DNA of 64,000 nucleotides, taken from NCBI RefSeq assembly GCF_000733725.1, contig NZ_JMQM01000001.1:1302001-1366000 (forward strand), written 5' to 3'. The notes under the pieces were generated by a model. It did no database searches. It was not told the DNA's origin and saw only the letters and a list, made by a program, of their open reading frames with translations. Made by a program: the position numbers and the translations under genes. Every line of letters starts with the position of its first letter. Within the stretch, counting starts at the first letter, position 1. Source of the DNA: Nitratireductor basaltis. GTDB taxonomy: Bacteria; Pseudomonadota; Alphaproteobacteria; Rhizobiales; Rhizobiaceae. Shown one piece after another: positions 37,326 through 46,953 of the stretch.

Positions 37326-37371
37326 GGGGCGCGCATTCGAGCGATTTATCGCTTCATCGAGTGAGCGCCCC
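37326..37371. terminator. Hairpin between convergent genes
   Basis: GGGGCGC and GCGCCCC flank 32 nt between the VOC fragment and the end of the GH25 gene. The arms are only 7 bp long and the loop contains a second small stem (AGCGAT-TTATCGCT-like), so it could be a nested hairpin. There is no strong T run. Low confidence as a terminator. Confidence 0.4.
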
Positions 37372-37390
37372 ATGGTGCAACATACGCTCT

Positions 37391-38377
37391 TCAGCTTGCG
37401 TTCTGGTTCAGCCAGCGGAACCAGGCGGATTCATCACCGTGGAAGACGTTCAGATCGATCCGCCCCTCCACGCCGGAGCTCAGGCCAGAACCGGAATATT
37501 GCCAGAAGACCCATTTGCGGCCGGGATAGACCTGCGAGGGATGCTCGGCGACGGCTCGGAGCCAGAAGGGGTGGTTCGGGAACGCGCCCTTCAGGTTGTC
37601 CTCATAGAAATCGGGTGCGGTATAGATGATCGGGCGCTGGCCGTAGTGACGCTCCAGCCGGTCGAGAAATACCTGCATCTTCTCGATGATTTCCGCACGC
37701 GACGGCTTCCACTTGCAGCTTGACTGGTGGTTCCATTCGACATCGAGAACAGGGGGAAGAGCGCCTTTGACCTTGGGCACGTTGCGGATGAACCATTCTG
37801 CCTGATCCTTCGCCGTGCGGCACCAGAAGAAGAAGTGGTATGCGCCGCGCTTGATGCCCGCGCGATCTGCACCATCCCAGTTTTTCCTGAACATCGGGTC
37901 GATGTGATCGACACCGTCCGTTGCCTTGATGAAGGCGAAGTTTGCGCCATTCCTGCGCAGGGTGTTCCAGTCAATGTCGCCCTGCCAGCGCGAGACGTCC
38001 ACTCCGTGCACGGCGTGGTGCTGCGGCTTGACCTTGCCGAAATTGATGGGATGCGCATCGCGGAACTTTTGCGAATAGACCTTGCCGCTCGTCGATTCTG
38101 GTCGGCGTTCGGGCTGGGGTGCTTTCAGCAGCGCGACCTGCTCGAGCGCCGGCGTGTGAAGTTTCTCAGGCTCTGCAATCGCAGTCATTCCCGCTTCGGA
38201 GACGTGCTGGATGGTCTCCTGCGCAACGGTGCCCACAGCCTCGGCCGGACGCGGGATCGAGCCCGTCACCTCGCTTGAGGTCGAGCCGACATCAAGTGCC
38301 GTGTCGATGTTCCCTGCTCCGCAAGCAGAAAGCAGAAGAGAAAGCAAAACAGGTTTAAGGACGGCACGAATACGCAT
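37391..38377 (-). CDS. GH25 family lysozyme (muramidase), secreted lipoprotein
   Basis: 328 residues. A hydrophobic N-terminus ends in the lipobox LLSAC, so the protein is exported and lipidated. A linker of about 80 residues rich in Glu, Pro and Ala precedes the GH25 catalytic domain. There GVDVSRWQGDIDW and PPVLDVEWN hold the catalytic acids. The domain ends with WQYSGSGLSSGVEGRIDLNVFHG. It cuts the MurNAc-GlcNAc bond of peptidoglycan. ATG 38377 has GAAGG 7 nt upstream; a TTG 6 bp earlier was rejected. Confidence 0.9.
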   Translation of the reverse strand: MRIRAVLKPVLLSLLLSACGAGNIDTALDVGSTSSEVTGSIPRPAEAVGTVAQETIQHVSEAGMTAIAEPEKLHTPALEQVALLKAPQPERRPESTSGKVYSQKFRDAHPINFGKVKPQHHAVHGVDVSRWQGDIDWNTLRRNGANFAFIKATDGVDHIDPMFRKNWDGADRAGIKRGAYHFFFWCRTAKDQAEWFIRNVPKVKGALPPVLDVEWNHQSSCKWKPSRAEIIEKMQVFLDRLERHYGQRPIIYTAPDFYEDNLKGAFPNHPFWLRAVAEHPSQVYPGRKWVFWQYSGSGLSSGVEGRIDLNVFHGDESAWFRWLNQNAS

Positions 38378-38536
38378 GAACAACCTTCGGGAAAGAGATT
38401 TACCCGAGGCAGGATCTGATCCACCCCCAGATGAAGGGGAATGTTATGCGAGAGTCACAAATAAAGTTTGAATCAAGTTCTTAAGGATTGCGGCAGCGAG
38501 AAGGCATTTCCCGCTACCGCTTTCGCAGCTCCGGCG

Positions 38537-39313
38537 TCAGGCCTTCTCGTACCAGCCGCCCATCACTACCTTGGTGGAGGCATTGGAAGCGGCAACCTGC
38601 TCGGCAAAGGCTTCCACGTCGCTGTCGCGATAGTGGTATGGATAGACATGCTCGGGCTCGAACTCGGCCACGGCAGACGCCGCCTGATCCACGGTCATCG
38701 TATAGGGCAGGTTCATCGGCACGAAGGCGATGTAGATGTCTTCCAGCGCACGCATCTCGGGGATGTCTTCCGTATCACCGGCAATATAGATGCGCTTGCC
38801 ACCGGTGGTCAGGACATAGCCGTTGTCCCGGCCTTGTGGATGGTATTGCAGCCGGTCTTCCGTGGTGTTGTAGGCCGGAATGGCCTCGATCTGTATTCCG
38901 TCCACGTCCTGGCTGTCGCCATTGGCCATGGAGCTTGCGCGCGACTTGAGGTCTTCGCCAAGCATCTCGAAAACCGCCGGGTTCGTGATGAGCTTCGTGT
39001 TCTCACCAACGATCGCGTTCAGTGTCTCGGCGTCGTAGTGATCGCCATGCTCGTGCGTTATCAGGATGAGATCGGCCTCTGGCATGCCTTCATAGCTTGC
39101 CGCACCGCCGACGGGGTCCACATAGATCACGCGATCGGGCAACTCCATGACGAACGAGGCGTGCGAAACCGGATGGATGATCACCTGCCCGGTTTCCAGA
39201 GCATAGGCATCGCCGCCATCGGTCTGTGCGGCGGCGATCGAAGGAAAACCAAGCTTGGCAGCGGCAAGTGCCGATACGCCAAGCGCGATTGTGTGTCTGC
39301 GATTGAGTTTCAT
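38537..39313 (-). CDS. Metallo-beta-lactamase-fold hydrolase, Tat-exported
   Basis: 258 residues. The N-terminus MKLNRRHTIALGVSALAAAK has a twin-arginine motif followed by a hydrophobic stretch and cleavage near AAAQ, so it is probably exported folded through Tat. The MBL metal motif HEHGDH is at 87-92, with HPVSHASFVMELPDRVIYVDP before it and AGDTEDIPEMRAL later. This is the UlaG-like group of metal-dependent hydrolases. Chosen start ATG 39313; the upstream extension has no support. It stands alone, about 130-160 bp from its neighbours. Confidence 0.9.
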   Translation of the reverse strand: MKLNRRHTIALGVSALAAAKLGFPSIAAAQTDGGDAYALETGQVIIHPVSHASFVMELPDRVIYVDPVGGAASYEGMPEADLILITHEHGDHYDAETLNAIVGENTKLITNPAVFEMLGEDLKSRASSMANGDSQDVDGIQIEAIPAYNTTEDRLQYHPQGRDNGYVLTTGGKRIYIAGDTEDIPEMRALEDIYIAFVPMNLPYTMTVDQAASAVAEFEPEHVYPYHYRDSDVEAFAEQVAASNASTKVVMGGWYEKA

Positions 39314-39442
39314 GAAAGCCTCCTGGTGCATCCTGCAACTGAAGTAGGGCCTGCAGGACAATCTTCCAGAAGAGCACCGAAGATGTCATGACAATTTAAG
39401 GTGAATGGAGCGGCGCGTGTGACGCCGCCCCCAGATCGGCCG

Positions 39443-40492
39443 CTACGGGCAGGGATTGCCTACCTTCTGGTGGATCTCGTCTACCGCCTTCTGCATCTCC
39501 TCCGTCCATGTCACGTCGGCGGAATCGATGGCCTCCTTGAGCTGGTCCATCGTTGTGGCCCCGATGATGTTGGACGTGACGAAGGAACGCGAGGTGACAA
39601 AAGCGTTGGCGAAAAGTGCCGGCGCCATGCCGAAGGATCGTGCAAGATTGTTGTAGGCGAGGAATGCCTCCGCAGCTCCGGCGGTCTCGTAGCGCTGCAG
39701 CCGGTTGAACAACTGCTTGCGCGAGCCTTCCGGCAATGCGCCGCCATCATATTTGCCCGTCAGATAGCCCTGTGCGAGCGGAGAATAGGCGAGAAGCGAA
39801 ACGTCTTCGCGGGTACAGGCTTCTGCCAGGTTCACCTCGAACAGACGATTGACCAGATTGTAGGCATTCTGGATCGACTGAACACGCGGACCGACGCCCT
39901 TGTCGGATTCGGCGAGATACCGCATCACTCCCCAGCTGCTCTCATTGGACAGGCCGAGATGGCGTATCTTCCCGGCCTTAACGAGTTCGTCGAAGACAGC
40001 CAGTGTTTCGGCGATGGGCGTCGCGTCTTCCAGAGGCGCGGGAACCTCGTTCAGGCGGTTGGGGTTGGCGCCGAACTTGATTTCCCGGTCGGGCCAATGG
40101 ATCTGGTAGAGATCGATATAGTCGGTCTGCAAACGTTTCAGCGACTTGTCGATCGCATCCATGATGTCCGCGCGCACGAGCCTGGAGGGGCGGCCCCCAC
40201 GGAACCACTCGTTCGCAGTACGACCGACGACCTTGGAGGCGAGCACCACATCCGAACGCTTGCCGGTCTTCTTGAACCAGCTGCCTATGATGCTCTCGGT
40301 GCTGCCCTGCGTCTCGGGCTTGGGCGGGATGGAGTAGAGCTCGGCGGTATCGAAGAAATTGATACCGCGCTCCAACGCATAATCCATCTGCTCGTGGCCT
40401 TCGGCCTCGGTGTTCTGTTCGCCCCAGGTCATGGTGCCGAGGCAGATTTTCGAGACGTGGAGGTCTGTGCGACCAAGCTGGCGCTTTTCCAT
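39443..40492 (-). CDS. tas: Aldo/keto reductase, Tas-like
   Basis: 349 residues. A TIM-barrel NADP(H)-dependent oxidoreductase close to E. coli Tas. Visible features are SKICLGTMTWGEQNTEAEGH, the catalytic Asp and Tyr in FFDTAELYS, the lysine in LASKVV and the histidine in YQIHWPD. The nicotinamide and phosphate-binding text lies near the C-terminus, GATTMDQLKEAI. The physiological substrate is unknown. ATG 40492 is preferred to upstream in-frame starts that lie in the divergent promoter region. Confidence 0.93.
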   Translation of the reverse strand: MEKRQLGRTDLHVSKICLGTMTWGEQNTEAEGHEQMDYALERGINFFDTAELYSIPPKPETQGSTESIIGSWFKKTGKRSDVVLASKVVGRTANEWFRGGRPSRLVRADIMDAIDKSLKRLQTDYIDLYQIHWPDREIKFGANPNRLNEVPAPLEDATPIAETLAVFDELVKAGKIRHLGLSNESSWGVMRYLAESDKGVGPRVQSIQNAYNLVNRLFEVNLAEACTREDVSLLAYSPLAQGYLTGKYDGGALPEGSRKQLFNRLQRYETAGAAEAFLAYNNLARSFGMAPALFANAFVTSRSFVTSNIIGATTMDQLKEAIDSADVTWTEEMQKAVDEIHQKVGNPCP

Positions 40493-40735
40493 CGGGCTTC
40501 TCCGGGATGAGGCGCGCGAAGGAGATGCGCGCAGGAATGACACGGCACCGATATAATGGCTGATGCGCAGAAGGCAAAGTCTGCAGCGCATAGAGCGGTA
40601 CGCCCCTGCTGGCTCAAGCCATTTGTCTTGTTTCTGCCACAGCAATGACTACAACCATTCGCGGCAGCCTGGCGGCCCCTGCCCTTTTCCATCGGAATTT
40701 CATATTCCGGTCGCCTCAGAACATGAGAGTTTCAA

Positions 40736-42133
40736 ATGACAGCGCTGGCAACGGGCGCGGGCGCGCCACCGGTCAATCCATGGATTCGCGAAGCACGGGC
40801 GATGCTTGTCCTCGCCTGGCCGATGGTGCTGACCAATCTTGCGCAAACGGCGATGACGGCGACCGATGTCATGATGATGGGCCGCCTCTCCCCCGACACG
40901 CTTGCCGCAGGCACGCTTGGCCACAATTTCTATTTCCTGCCGGTGATATTCGGCATCGGGCTGTTGACGGCAACATCGCCCATGATGGCAAGCGCGCTCG
41001 GTCGCAAGCAGCGCTCCTTGCGCGATGTCAGACGCACGGTGCGCCAGGGATTGTGGGCAGCCATCGCCCTCTCGATCCCGATCTGGTTTCTGCTCTGGCA
41101 TACCGAGTCGGTAATGCTTGCCATGGGGCAGTCGGCGAAACTGTCGGCGCTCGCGGGTGATTATGTGCGGGCGCTGCAATGGGCCGTACTTCCCTTTTTC
41201 GGCTATATCGTGCTGCGTTCCTTCATCTCAGCTCTGGAACGACCGGGATGGGCTTTGGTCATTGCCTTCGCGACCGTCGCCTTCAACGTTCTGGCCAATT
41301 GGTGCCTGATGTTCGGCAACTGGGGCTTTCCCGCCCTTGGCATTGTCGGTTCCGGCCTTGCGACCACGCTCTCCAGCATCTTCCTGTTTCTGGGGTTGGT
41401 GATTGTGGTTGTCATTGACCGGAATTTTCGGCGCTACCAGCTTTTCGGCCGCTTCTGGAGACCGGACTGGCCGCGGTTCTTCGGCTTGATGAGGCTCGGC
41501 ATGCCGGTGGCCGCGATCCTCACCTTCGAAGTGTCGATATTCAACGCCGCGGCCTTCCTGATGGGTCTGATCGATGCGGTGTCGCTGGCCGCTCATGCCA
41601 TTGCCATACAAATTGCCTCGGTTTCCTTCATGATTCCGCTTGGGCTAAGCCAAGCGGTGACCGTGCGGGTGGGCCGTGCGTATGGTGCCCGCAATTCCGA
41701 GGGCATCACGCGGGCCGGCTGGACCGCATTCGCAATGGGCGTCGGCTTCATGAGCCTGATGGCGCTGCTGATGTATGGCGCACCACATCTGCTGATCGGC
41801 GCATTTCTCAACCTGAACGATCCGGAGAATGCAGTCGTGATCCAGGTCGCGGTGACCTTCCTTGCACTGGCCGCTCTCTTCCAGATCGTCGACGGCGCGC
41901 AGGCCGTGGGAGCAGGCATGCTGCGCGGACTGCATGACACGACCGTGCCGATGATCTATGCGGCAATCGGATATTGGGGCCTTGGCCTGCCACTCGGTGT
42001 CATCCTCGCCTTCCCGCTTGGATATGGTGGAGTGGGCATCTGGATCGGGTTGTTCACGGGTCTGGCGATCGTGGCGGTTCTGCTTATCAGCCGCTGGCTG
42101 AAGCGCGACGCACTCATACCTTTTGCGGCTTGA
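40736..42133 (+). CDS. MATE-family multidrug/Na+ efflux protein
   Basis: 465 residues with about twelve transmembrane segments. The signature near the N-terminus (WPMVLTNLAQTAMTATDVMMMG) is the MATE-specific first helix, and PLGLSQAVTVRVGRAYGA is the matching motif of the second half. It exports cationic drugs in exchange for Na+ or H+. It is divergent from the Tas-like gene, and its last 20 bp overlap the end of the convergent J-domain-like gene. Confidence 0.93.
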   Translation: MTALATGAGAPPVNPWIREARAMLVLAWPMVLTNLAQTAMTATDVMMMGRLSPDTLAAGTLGHNFYFLPVIFGIGLLTATSPMMASALGRKQRSLRDVRRTVRQGLWAAIALSIPIWFLLWHTESVMLAMGQSAKLSALAGDYVRALQWAVLPFFGYIVLRSFISALERPGWALVIAFATVAFNVLANWCLMFGNWGFPALGIVGSGLATTLSSIFLFLGLVIVVVIDRNFRRYQLFGRFWRPDWPRFFGLMRLGMPVAAILTFEVSIFNAAAFLMGLIDAVSLAAHAIAIQIASVSFMIPLGLSQAVTVRVGRAYGARNSEGITRAGWTAFAMGVGFMSLMALLMYGAPHLLIGAFLNLNDPENAVVIQVAVTFLALAALFQIVDGAQAVGAGMLRGLHDTTVPMIYAAIGYWGLGLPLGVILAFPLGYGGVGIWIGLFTGLAIVAVLLISRWLKRDALIPFAA

Positions 42134-42548
42134 CCCTGCGGTTCTTCGCCTCATCAATCAGCATGTTGGCGACCTGCATGCGAATGATTGCGCGTGCGCG
42201 CAGATGCTCGGGCACGCGGTCCGGGTGGTTGTGCTTGGCAAATTCTCGGCGCGCGCGGTCCAGTTCCTCGGCGCGCTGACGCTGCTTCAGGCCAAGTTCG
42301 CGCGCAATATCATCAGGCTCTATGGAAGGCATCGGCTCAGGTTCTGCCGCCTTCCTCTCTTCCAGGTATTCCCCGTAAGCAGAAGCTGCGCGCTTGGCGT
42401 CGATGGTGATGCGGCCGGAGTGCAATTCTTCTGCGACAGCCAGATAGTCGAGCGTCGGCTGAAGCGAAGCACCATCATGCTCACGACCGGCCTCAGCCAT
42501 CATCTCATCGAGCAAATCCGCGAAATTCGGACTGCTGCTGGCCACCAT
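42114..42548 (-). CDS. J-domain-like protein with C-terminal HPD motif
   Basis: 144 residues. The C-terminal third has the DnaJ signature: a basic helix (EELDRARREFAKH), the tripeptide HPD at 108-110, then a second basic helix (PEHLRARAIIRMQVANMLIDEA). The N-terminal 80 residues are acidic and without a recognised domain. The HPD tripeptide normally stimulates DnaK ATPase, so it may be a specialised co-chaperone. Only the core of a J-domain is present, so function is uncertain. It overlaps the MATE gene tail to tail by 20 bp. Confidence 0.75.
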   Translation of the reverse strand: MVASSSPNFADLLDEMMAEAGREHDGASLQPTLDYLAVAEELHSGRITIDAKRAASAYGEYLEERKAAEPEPMPSIEPDDIARELGLKQRQRAEELDRARREFAKHNHPDRVPEHLRARAIIRMQVANMLIDEAKNRRVKPQKV

Positions 42549-42748
42549 TCTGCATGATCCTTTACTGAAATTCCCGAAGGAACCGATTCAACGGGCGAAC
42601 CTAAGGTCCTGAAGTTTATGAATGTTGAACGGCGTTGGCCGCATTTGGATGCAATCATCGAAATGATTTTTCACAATCCTGCCAGTGGAAAGACATATTC
42701 GAACTGCTAGATTGCCGCAGCGCTTCACAATGCGAATCCGGGGGTCTC

Positions 42749-43771
42749 ATGAAACGCCTATGCCTTTCGCTCGCCAGCCTTGCGGTCGTTTCCGTTGCTC
42801 ATGCGCAGACCCCGCCGTTTCTAGACAATCGTTCCACACCGCAGACGCTGGTCGAATCGCTCTACAATGCGATCAACCGGCGGGAATATTCGCGCGCCTT
42901 CAGCTATTTCGAGACGCCGCCGGCAGCAGATTTCCAGACCTACGCTCAAGGTTTCGAGGGCACAGAGCGCGTTGACCTGCACACTGGCAAAGCGGTGATT
43001 GCCGAGAAAGACGGCACCCGCATATATCATCTGCCAGCCGCCATCGCCGCACATCAGGAAGACGGTTCGAGCCGCCTGTTTGCGGGGTGCTATGAGATTG
43101 CCGCTGCCAGTGAAGGCGAGAACTTCCAGCCTCTGCGGATCACCTCCACGCAGTTCACGACGAGTGACGCTGAGGTTCTGGAAGGCGCCGTTCCCGAAGA
43201 TTGCGCTGTCGAAGGCGAAGTGGTCGAGACGGACAGTCTCGCGCAGTCGGCGCGCGACGTCTTCACCACGGTCTATGGCGAGGCGTGTCTGCGCGCCCGC
43301 GAAGAAGGCCTGGTCGAGCCCGATGAATATACGATCAGCTATATCCTGCCCTATGACTCGGCGGACCAGCCGAAGCGGGAGAAGCGCCTGTTCCGCTTCT
43401 TTTGCGACAGGGGCGCCTATAACGAGACCCATGTCTATCTCGCCGAAAGCGAACTGGGCGGGGTGGTTCCACTTCGCTTCGCGTCTCCGGATATCGTGGT
43501 GGACTACGAAAATGGCGATCCCGAAGGTGAAGTCGAGGAAATCCGCATCACCGGCTATGGCGCTCAGGACATGATGGTGAATTCCGAGTTCGATCCGCAG
43601 GAGCAGACGATCACCACATTTGCGAAATGGCGCGGCCTCGGTGACGCATCATCCAGCGGGATCTGGCTTTTCAGGGAGGGCGAATTCCACCTTGTGCAAT
43701 ATTCGGTCGATGCGTCCTATGACGGCGAGAGCAATCCGGAATTGTTGCTCGACTATTTCACCGGCCCCTGA
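42749..43771 (+). CDS. Exported protein, DUF1176-like
   Basis: 340 residues. MKRLCLSLASLAVVSVAHAQ is a signal peptide with AHA-type cleavage, so the protein is periplasmic. An N-terminal region (about 25-100) may be a steroid-delta-isomerase-like fold (TLVESLYNAINRREYSRAFSYFE). The C-terminal third has RGLGDASSSGIWLFREGEFHLVQYSVD, which resembles DUF1176 and is my reason for the name. Chosen start ATG 42749. Divergent from the J-like gene and convergent with the hydrolase gene. Confidence 0.78.
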   Translation: MKRLCLSLASLAVVSVAHAQTPPFLDNRSTPQTLVESLYNAINRREYSRAFSYFETPPAADFQTYAQGFEGTERVDLHTGKAVIAEKDGTRIYHLPAAIAAHQEDGSSRLFAGCYEIAAASEGENFQPLRITSTQFTTSDAEVLEGAVPEDCAVEGEVVETDSLAQSARDVFTTVYGEACLRAREEGLVEPDEYTISYILPYDSADQPKREKRLFRFFCDRGAYNETHVYLAESELGGVVPLRFASPDIVVDYENGDPEGEVEEIRITGYGAQDMMVNSEFDPQEQTITTFAKWRGLGDASSSGIWLFREGEFHLVQYSVDASYDGESNPELLLDYFTGP

Positions 43772-43773
43772 CT

Positions 43774-44631
43774 TCAGCCGCCGCCGAGCATCCAGTTGAG
43801 CGTGTCGCGCCAATCGATCATGCGGATGGGTGTGCCGTGGTTGCCGGTTTCGAACCGGACCATGCGAACGGGATGACGCCTGGCCTTCAGACGCGTGTAG
43901 AACTTCTCCACCTGCTGCACTGAAAAGACCGGATCACGGCTGCCATGCGCCAGCATGACCGGCACATTGGCCGTGAATGCGGGTGTGTTGTCGAAGCCGT
44001 CATCCCACATCGAGCCCAGCAGAACCAGGCCGCCTAGCCTGGTGACAAGCTCGGCTTTATGCGCCAGCCGCCAGCACAGCGCCCCACCCATGGAGCCACA
44101 TGCAATGATGACGGGAGCGCGTGGAGAGCGGGTCGCATAATGGCTGACCAGTGCCGTGATCTCAGCCGCGCCACGATCACCGAAATCGGTGAAATCGGGG
44201 ACGAGATACAATCCGCCATTGCGGGTCGCCAGGTTCTTCAGACGATTGAAGTTTCCGCCAAAGGTGAAGTCATCCGCACCCTGCTTGCGGCTGCCACCCT
44301 GCCCGTGCAGGTAAAGGACCATGAACCGTGCACCGGTTTCCTTGCCGATGACGAAGTGGCGGATCGTGCCAAGGCTTGTCCTGAGTGACAGATCGCGCTG
44401 CTGGCGACGCACGCCCGTGTCCAGATAGCGCCGCTCGGCGCGACGCTCCGGTATGGCGTCGCGACCATTGATGTCACGCATTTCGTTGTAGTCGACGACG
44501 CGATAGGCGCCACCATCGCGGCTCTCGATGATGCCGGGATAGGCGAAGAGCTGGTCCTTGTAGGGACGTATTTCGGCCGCCTCGGCACTGAAGGAGAACA
44601 GCAGGATACCGGCCAGCAGGCGAAAGATCAT
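43774..44631 (-). CDS. Alpha/beta-hydrolase, exported
   Basis: 285 residues. A short signal peptide (MIFRLLAGILLFSFSAEAAE) leads into a hydrolase core with LYLHGQGGSRKQGADDFTFGGN, the nucleophile elbow GSMGG in IIACGSMGGALCW, and the acid and histidine in AHGSRDPVFS and NHGTPI. The substrate is unknown; the group includes poorly characterised periplasmic esterases. It begins 10 bp after the molybdenum-maturation fusion gene and may be the last gene of that operon. Confidence 0.87.
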   Translation of the reverse strand: MIFRLLAGILLFSFSAEAAEIRPYKDQLFAYPGIIESRDGGAYRVVDYNEMRDINGRDAIPERRAERRYLDTGVRRQQRDLSLRTSLGTIRHFVIGKETGARFMVLYLHGQGGSRKQGADDFTFGGNFNRLKNLATRNGGLYLVPDFTDFGDRGAAEITALVSHYATRSPRAPVIIACGSMGGALCWRLAHKAELVTRLGGLVLLGSMWDDGFDNTPAFTANVPVMLAHGSRDPVFSVQQVEKFYTRLKARRHPVRMVRFETGNHGTPIRMIDWRDTLNWMLGGG

Positions 44632-44641
44632 CCGAAAATCC

Positions 44642-46249
44642 CTATTCAAACGTTCCGCCTGCAGCTTTGAGCGCCTCTGGCGTGTCGAGGTCAAGATGGG
44701 CGGCGCTGCCAATCTCCACATCGATCACGGGAAGGGCTGCACTTTCGACGATATGCCGCGCACCGGTGTCTCCCTCCAGCTTCTCGATCTCGGGGAAAAG
44801 CGCACGTGGGAGAATAACGGGATTTCCGCGCTTGCCGGCATGGGTGGCGCGGATGATGGCGGTTCCCCCGGCATCGCGAAATGCGTCGATCATGCGATCC
44901 ACATGCGTTGCAGCTATACGCGGCATGTCGGCCAGCATGACCAGCACTGCGTCCGTTCCCTCAGGCATGTAACGGAGGCCCGCTTTCAGGGACGAGGCTA
45001 GACCGGTGGCGTAGAGACGGTTTTCGCAGAAGTTTATCGGAAGATCGCCCAGTTCCTCGCGGATCATCGATGCTTCATGGCCCAGCACCACGCTCACGCC
45101 CGAAAGGGCGGCTTGTTGCAGCATTTCCGCACACCCGCGCACCAGGCTTTTGCCTTTCATTCGCGCCAACAGCTTGTTCGAGGGGCCCATGCGGCGCGAT
45201 TGCCCCGCTGCAAGGAGCAGGCCGTGGACCTTGAGCGCCCTGCCCCTGCTGCTTGCCTTCTCGCGCGGATGGGGACGCGACGCGATTTCGCTCAACAATC
45301 CACCCACCCCCATGGCCGCAATGTCTGCTGCCTGCACAGGAATATCCGCGGTGATCCGGTCAAGGACCCAGTCAAAGCCATTGAGTTTCGGACTGCGGGC
45401 GCATCCCGGTGCACCAAGCACGACCTTGCCATCCAGCGAACCAAGCACAAGCAGATTGCCCGGATCGACCGGCATGCCAACACGCTCCACCGTTCCACCG
45501 GCCTGCCTTATGGCGGCGGGCAGAACATCGTTCTCGTCACATACTGCCGAGGCGCCAAAAATGATGATCAGATCGCTTGCACCTCTGATGCTGTCGATGG
45601 CCTCGGCCAGTGCCAGCTCATCATGAGCCGGTCGCAATTCGCGAATTATCCGGCTTTTCGAACGTGCAAGCCGCTCTGCCGTTACGGCGCTCGTCTTGTC
45701 CAGAACACTGCCTTTTGTCCCGGGCAAATCCGTCTGGATCAGTCCCACCTGCAAGGCGCGGAACGGGAAAAGCTGCAGGGCCGTGGTCTTGAGCGTCTCG
45801 AGAGCCGTCTCCAGCGCCCGTCTCGATGAAGCGAAGGGTATGATCTTCACCGTCGCCACCATCTGGCCGATCTGGACGTTCGAGTAATCCGGCAGTGTTG
45901 CGAGTGTCAGTGCCGGATCAACCGCATTCATCCGGTCGACGACAGTCCGCTCCACGCGCAGCACACCGGCCATGCTGGCGTGCAGGTTCACGCGTCCGGT
46001 GGAAGGAGCGCGGGCTTCGATGGCAGCCGAAACAAGCGGTTCGGCCAGCATGCGAGCCGCATCGTCTTCAGGAATGTCCGCCTCTTCCAGCAAGGCGGCG
46101 ATGACCGTTTCCACGCCTGCGTCACGCAGACGGACAATATCGTCGGCATCGAGCCTATGCGCTTTCCTGAACCGGCGATCGCCCACGGTGAGCGTATGCG
46201 CGAGCACCGCACCTTCAGCTTCGTCCAGAGGAAGTGGACCGAACTTCAC
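44642..46249 (-). CDS. MoeA-like / MocA-like NTP-transferase fusion (molybdenum cofactor maturation)
   Basis: 535 residues. The N-terminal part (1-335) is a molybdopterin-binding MoeA-like/MogA-like domain (IIIFGASAVCDENDVLPAA, VDPGNLLVLGSLDGKVVLGAPGCAR). The C-terminal 190 residues are a MobA/MocA nucleotidyltransferase, with the start motif LLLAAGQSRRMGPSNK at 345-359. Such enzymes attach CMP or GMP to molybdopterin, giving the dinucleotide cofactor used by xanthine oxidase-type enzymes. The ATG overlaps the XdhC gene by 4 bp (ATGA). It is followed by a hydrolase gene after 10 bp. Confidence 0.9.
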   Translation of the reverse strand: MKFGPLPLDEAEGAVLAHTLTVGDRRFRKAHRLDADDIVRLRDAGVETVIAALLEEADIPEDDAARMLAEPLVSAAIEARAPSTGRVNLHASMAGVLRVERTVVDRMNAVDPALTLATLPDYSNVQIGQMVATVKIIPFASSRRALETALETLKTTALQLFPFRALQVGLIQTDLPGTKGSVLDKTSAVTAERLARSKSRIIRELRPAHDELALAEAIDSIRGASDLIIIFGASAVCDENDVLPAAIRQAGGTVERVGMPVDPGNLLVLGSLDGKVVLGAPGCARSPKLNGFDWVLDRITADIPVQAADIAAMGVGGLLSEIASRPHPREKASSRGRALKVHGLLLAAGQSRRMGPSNKLLARMKGKSLVRGCAEMLQQAALSGVSVVLGHEASMIREELGDLPINFCENRLYATGLASSLKAGLRYMPEGTDAVLVMLADMPRIAATHVDRMIDAFRDAGGTAIIRATHAGKRGNPVILPRALFPEIEKLEGDTGARHIVESAALPVIDVEIGSAAHLDLDTPEALKAAGGTFE

Positions 46250-46953
46250 GCCGCGCGCGCTCCGGCAACTTGCAGTCCGCGCTTGCGCAATGCCTCGATG
46301 ATCTGTGCGAGTGTCGCAACCGCAATCTCCGGCGGGTTCGCCGCTCCGATATCCAGACCGATGGGCGCGTGGATGCGGGCGATCTGCTTGTCGCTCAATC
46401 CCGCCTGCTTCAGGCGCTCAATGCGCGCTGCGTGCGTCTTTCGGCTCCCCAGCGCACCCACATAGAAGCAATCGGCCTTGAGGGCGGCTATGAGCGCATG
46501 GTCATCGATCTTGGGATCATGGGTCAGTGCTGCGACTGCCGTATAGGGATCAAGCGGTTCCTGCGCGAGTACCGTTTCCGGCCAGTCGGCGCTCAGTCTT
46601 GTATCAGGGAAACGCTCAGGCGTTGAAAAGGCCGTGCGCGGATCGACGATGTGGAGGTCGAAGCCGGAAAGCCGCGCCATGGGCGCCAGCGCCTGGCTGA
46701 TATGAACCGCCCCGATAACCACCAGACGCGGTGGCGGCAAATGGGGATTGAGGAAGAAGGTTCGCCCGTCGACCTCCGCGGTAAATGCCTTGCCCTGGCG
46801 AAAGGCGCGCAGCACCGCCTTGCCCAGAAGACCAGCGACCACATCGCTTTCCTCAATCACGCGATCGCGTCCGTCACCCAGGTCGGTGACGTGAACCGCG
46901 GCTTGACGATTCATGCGCAAGGCATTGAGTTTCTTGAGGCTGTAGGGGTCCAT
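46246..46953 (-). CDS. XdhC/CoxF-family protein, C-terminal (Rossmann) half as a separate gene
   Basis: 235 residues. The Rossmann segment LVVIGAVHISQALAPMARLSGFDLHIVDPR and the closing APIGLDIGAANPPEIAVATLAQIIEAL are the second half of XdhC, which binds molybdenum cofactor and delivers it to xanthine dehydrogenase or CO dehydrogenase. Its start abuts the stop of the first-half gene without a gap, so the usual single XdhC is split in two here. Downstream it overlaps the MoeA/MocA fusion. Confidence 0.9.
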   Translation of the reverse strand: MDPYSLKKLNALRMNRQAAVHVTDLGDGRDRVIEESDVVAGLLGKAVLRAFRQGKAFTAEVDGRTFFLNPHLPPPRLVVIGAVHISQALAPMARLSGFDLHIVDPRTAFSTPERFPDTRLSADWPETVLAQEPLDPYTAVAALTHDPKIDDHALIAALKADCFYVGALGSRKTHAARIERLKQAGLSDKQIARIHAPIGLDIGAANPPEIAVATLAQIIEALRKRGLQVAGARAA

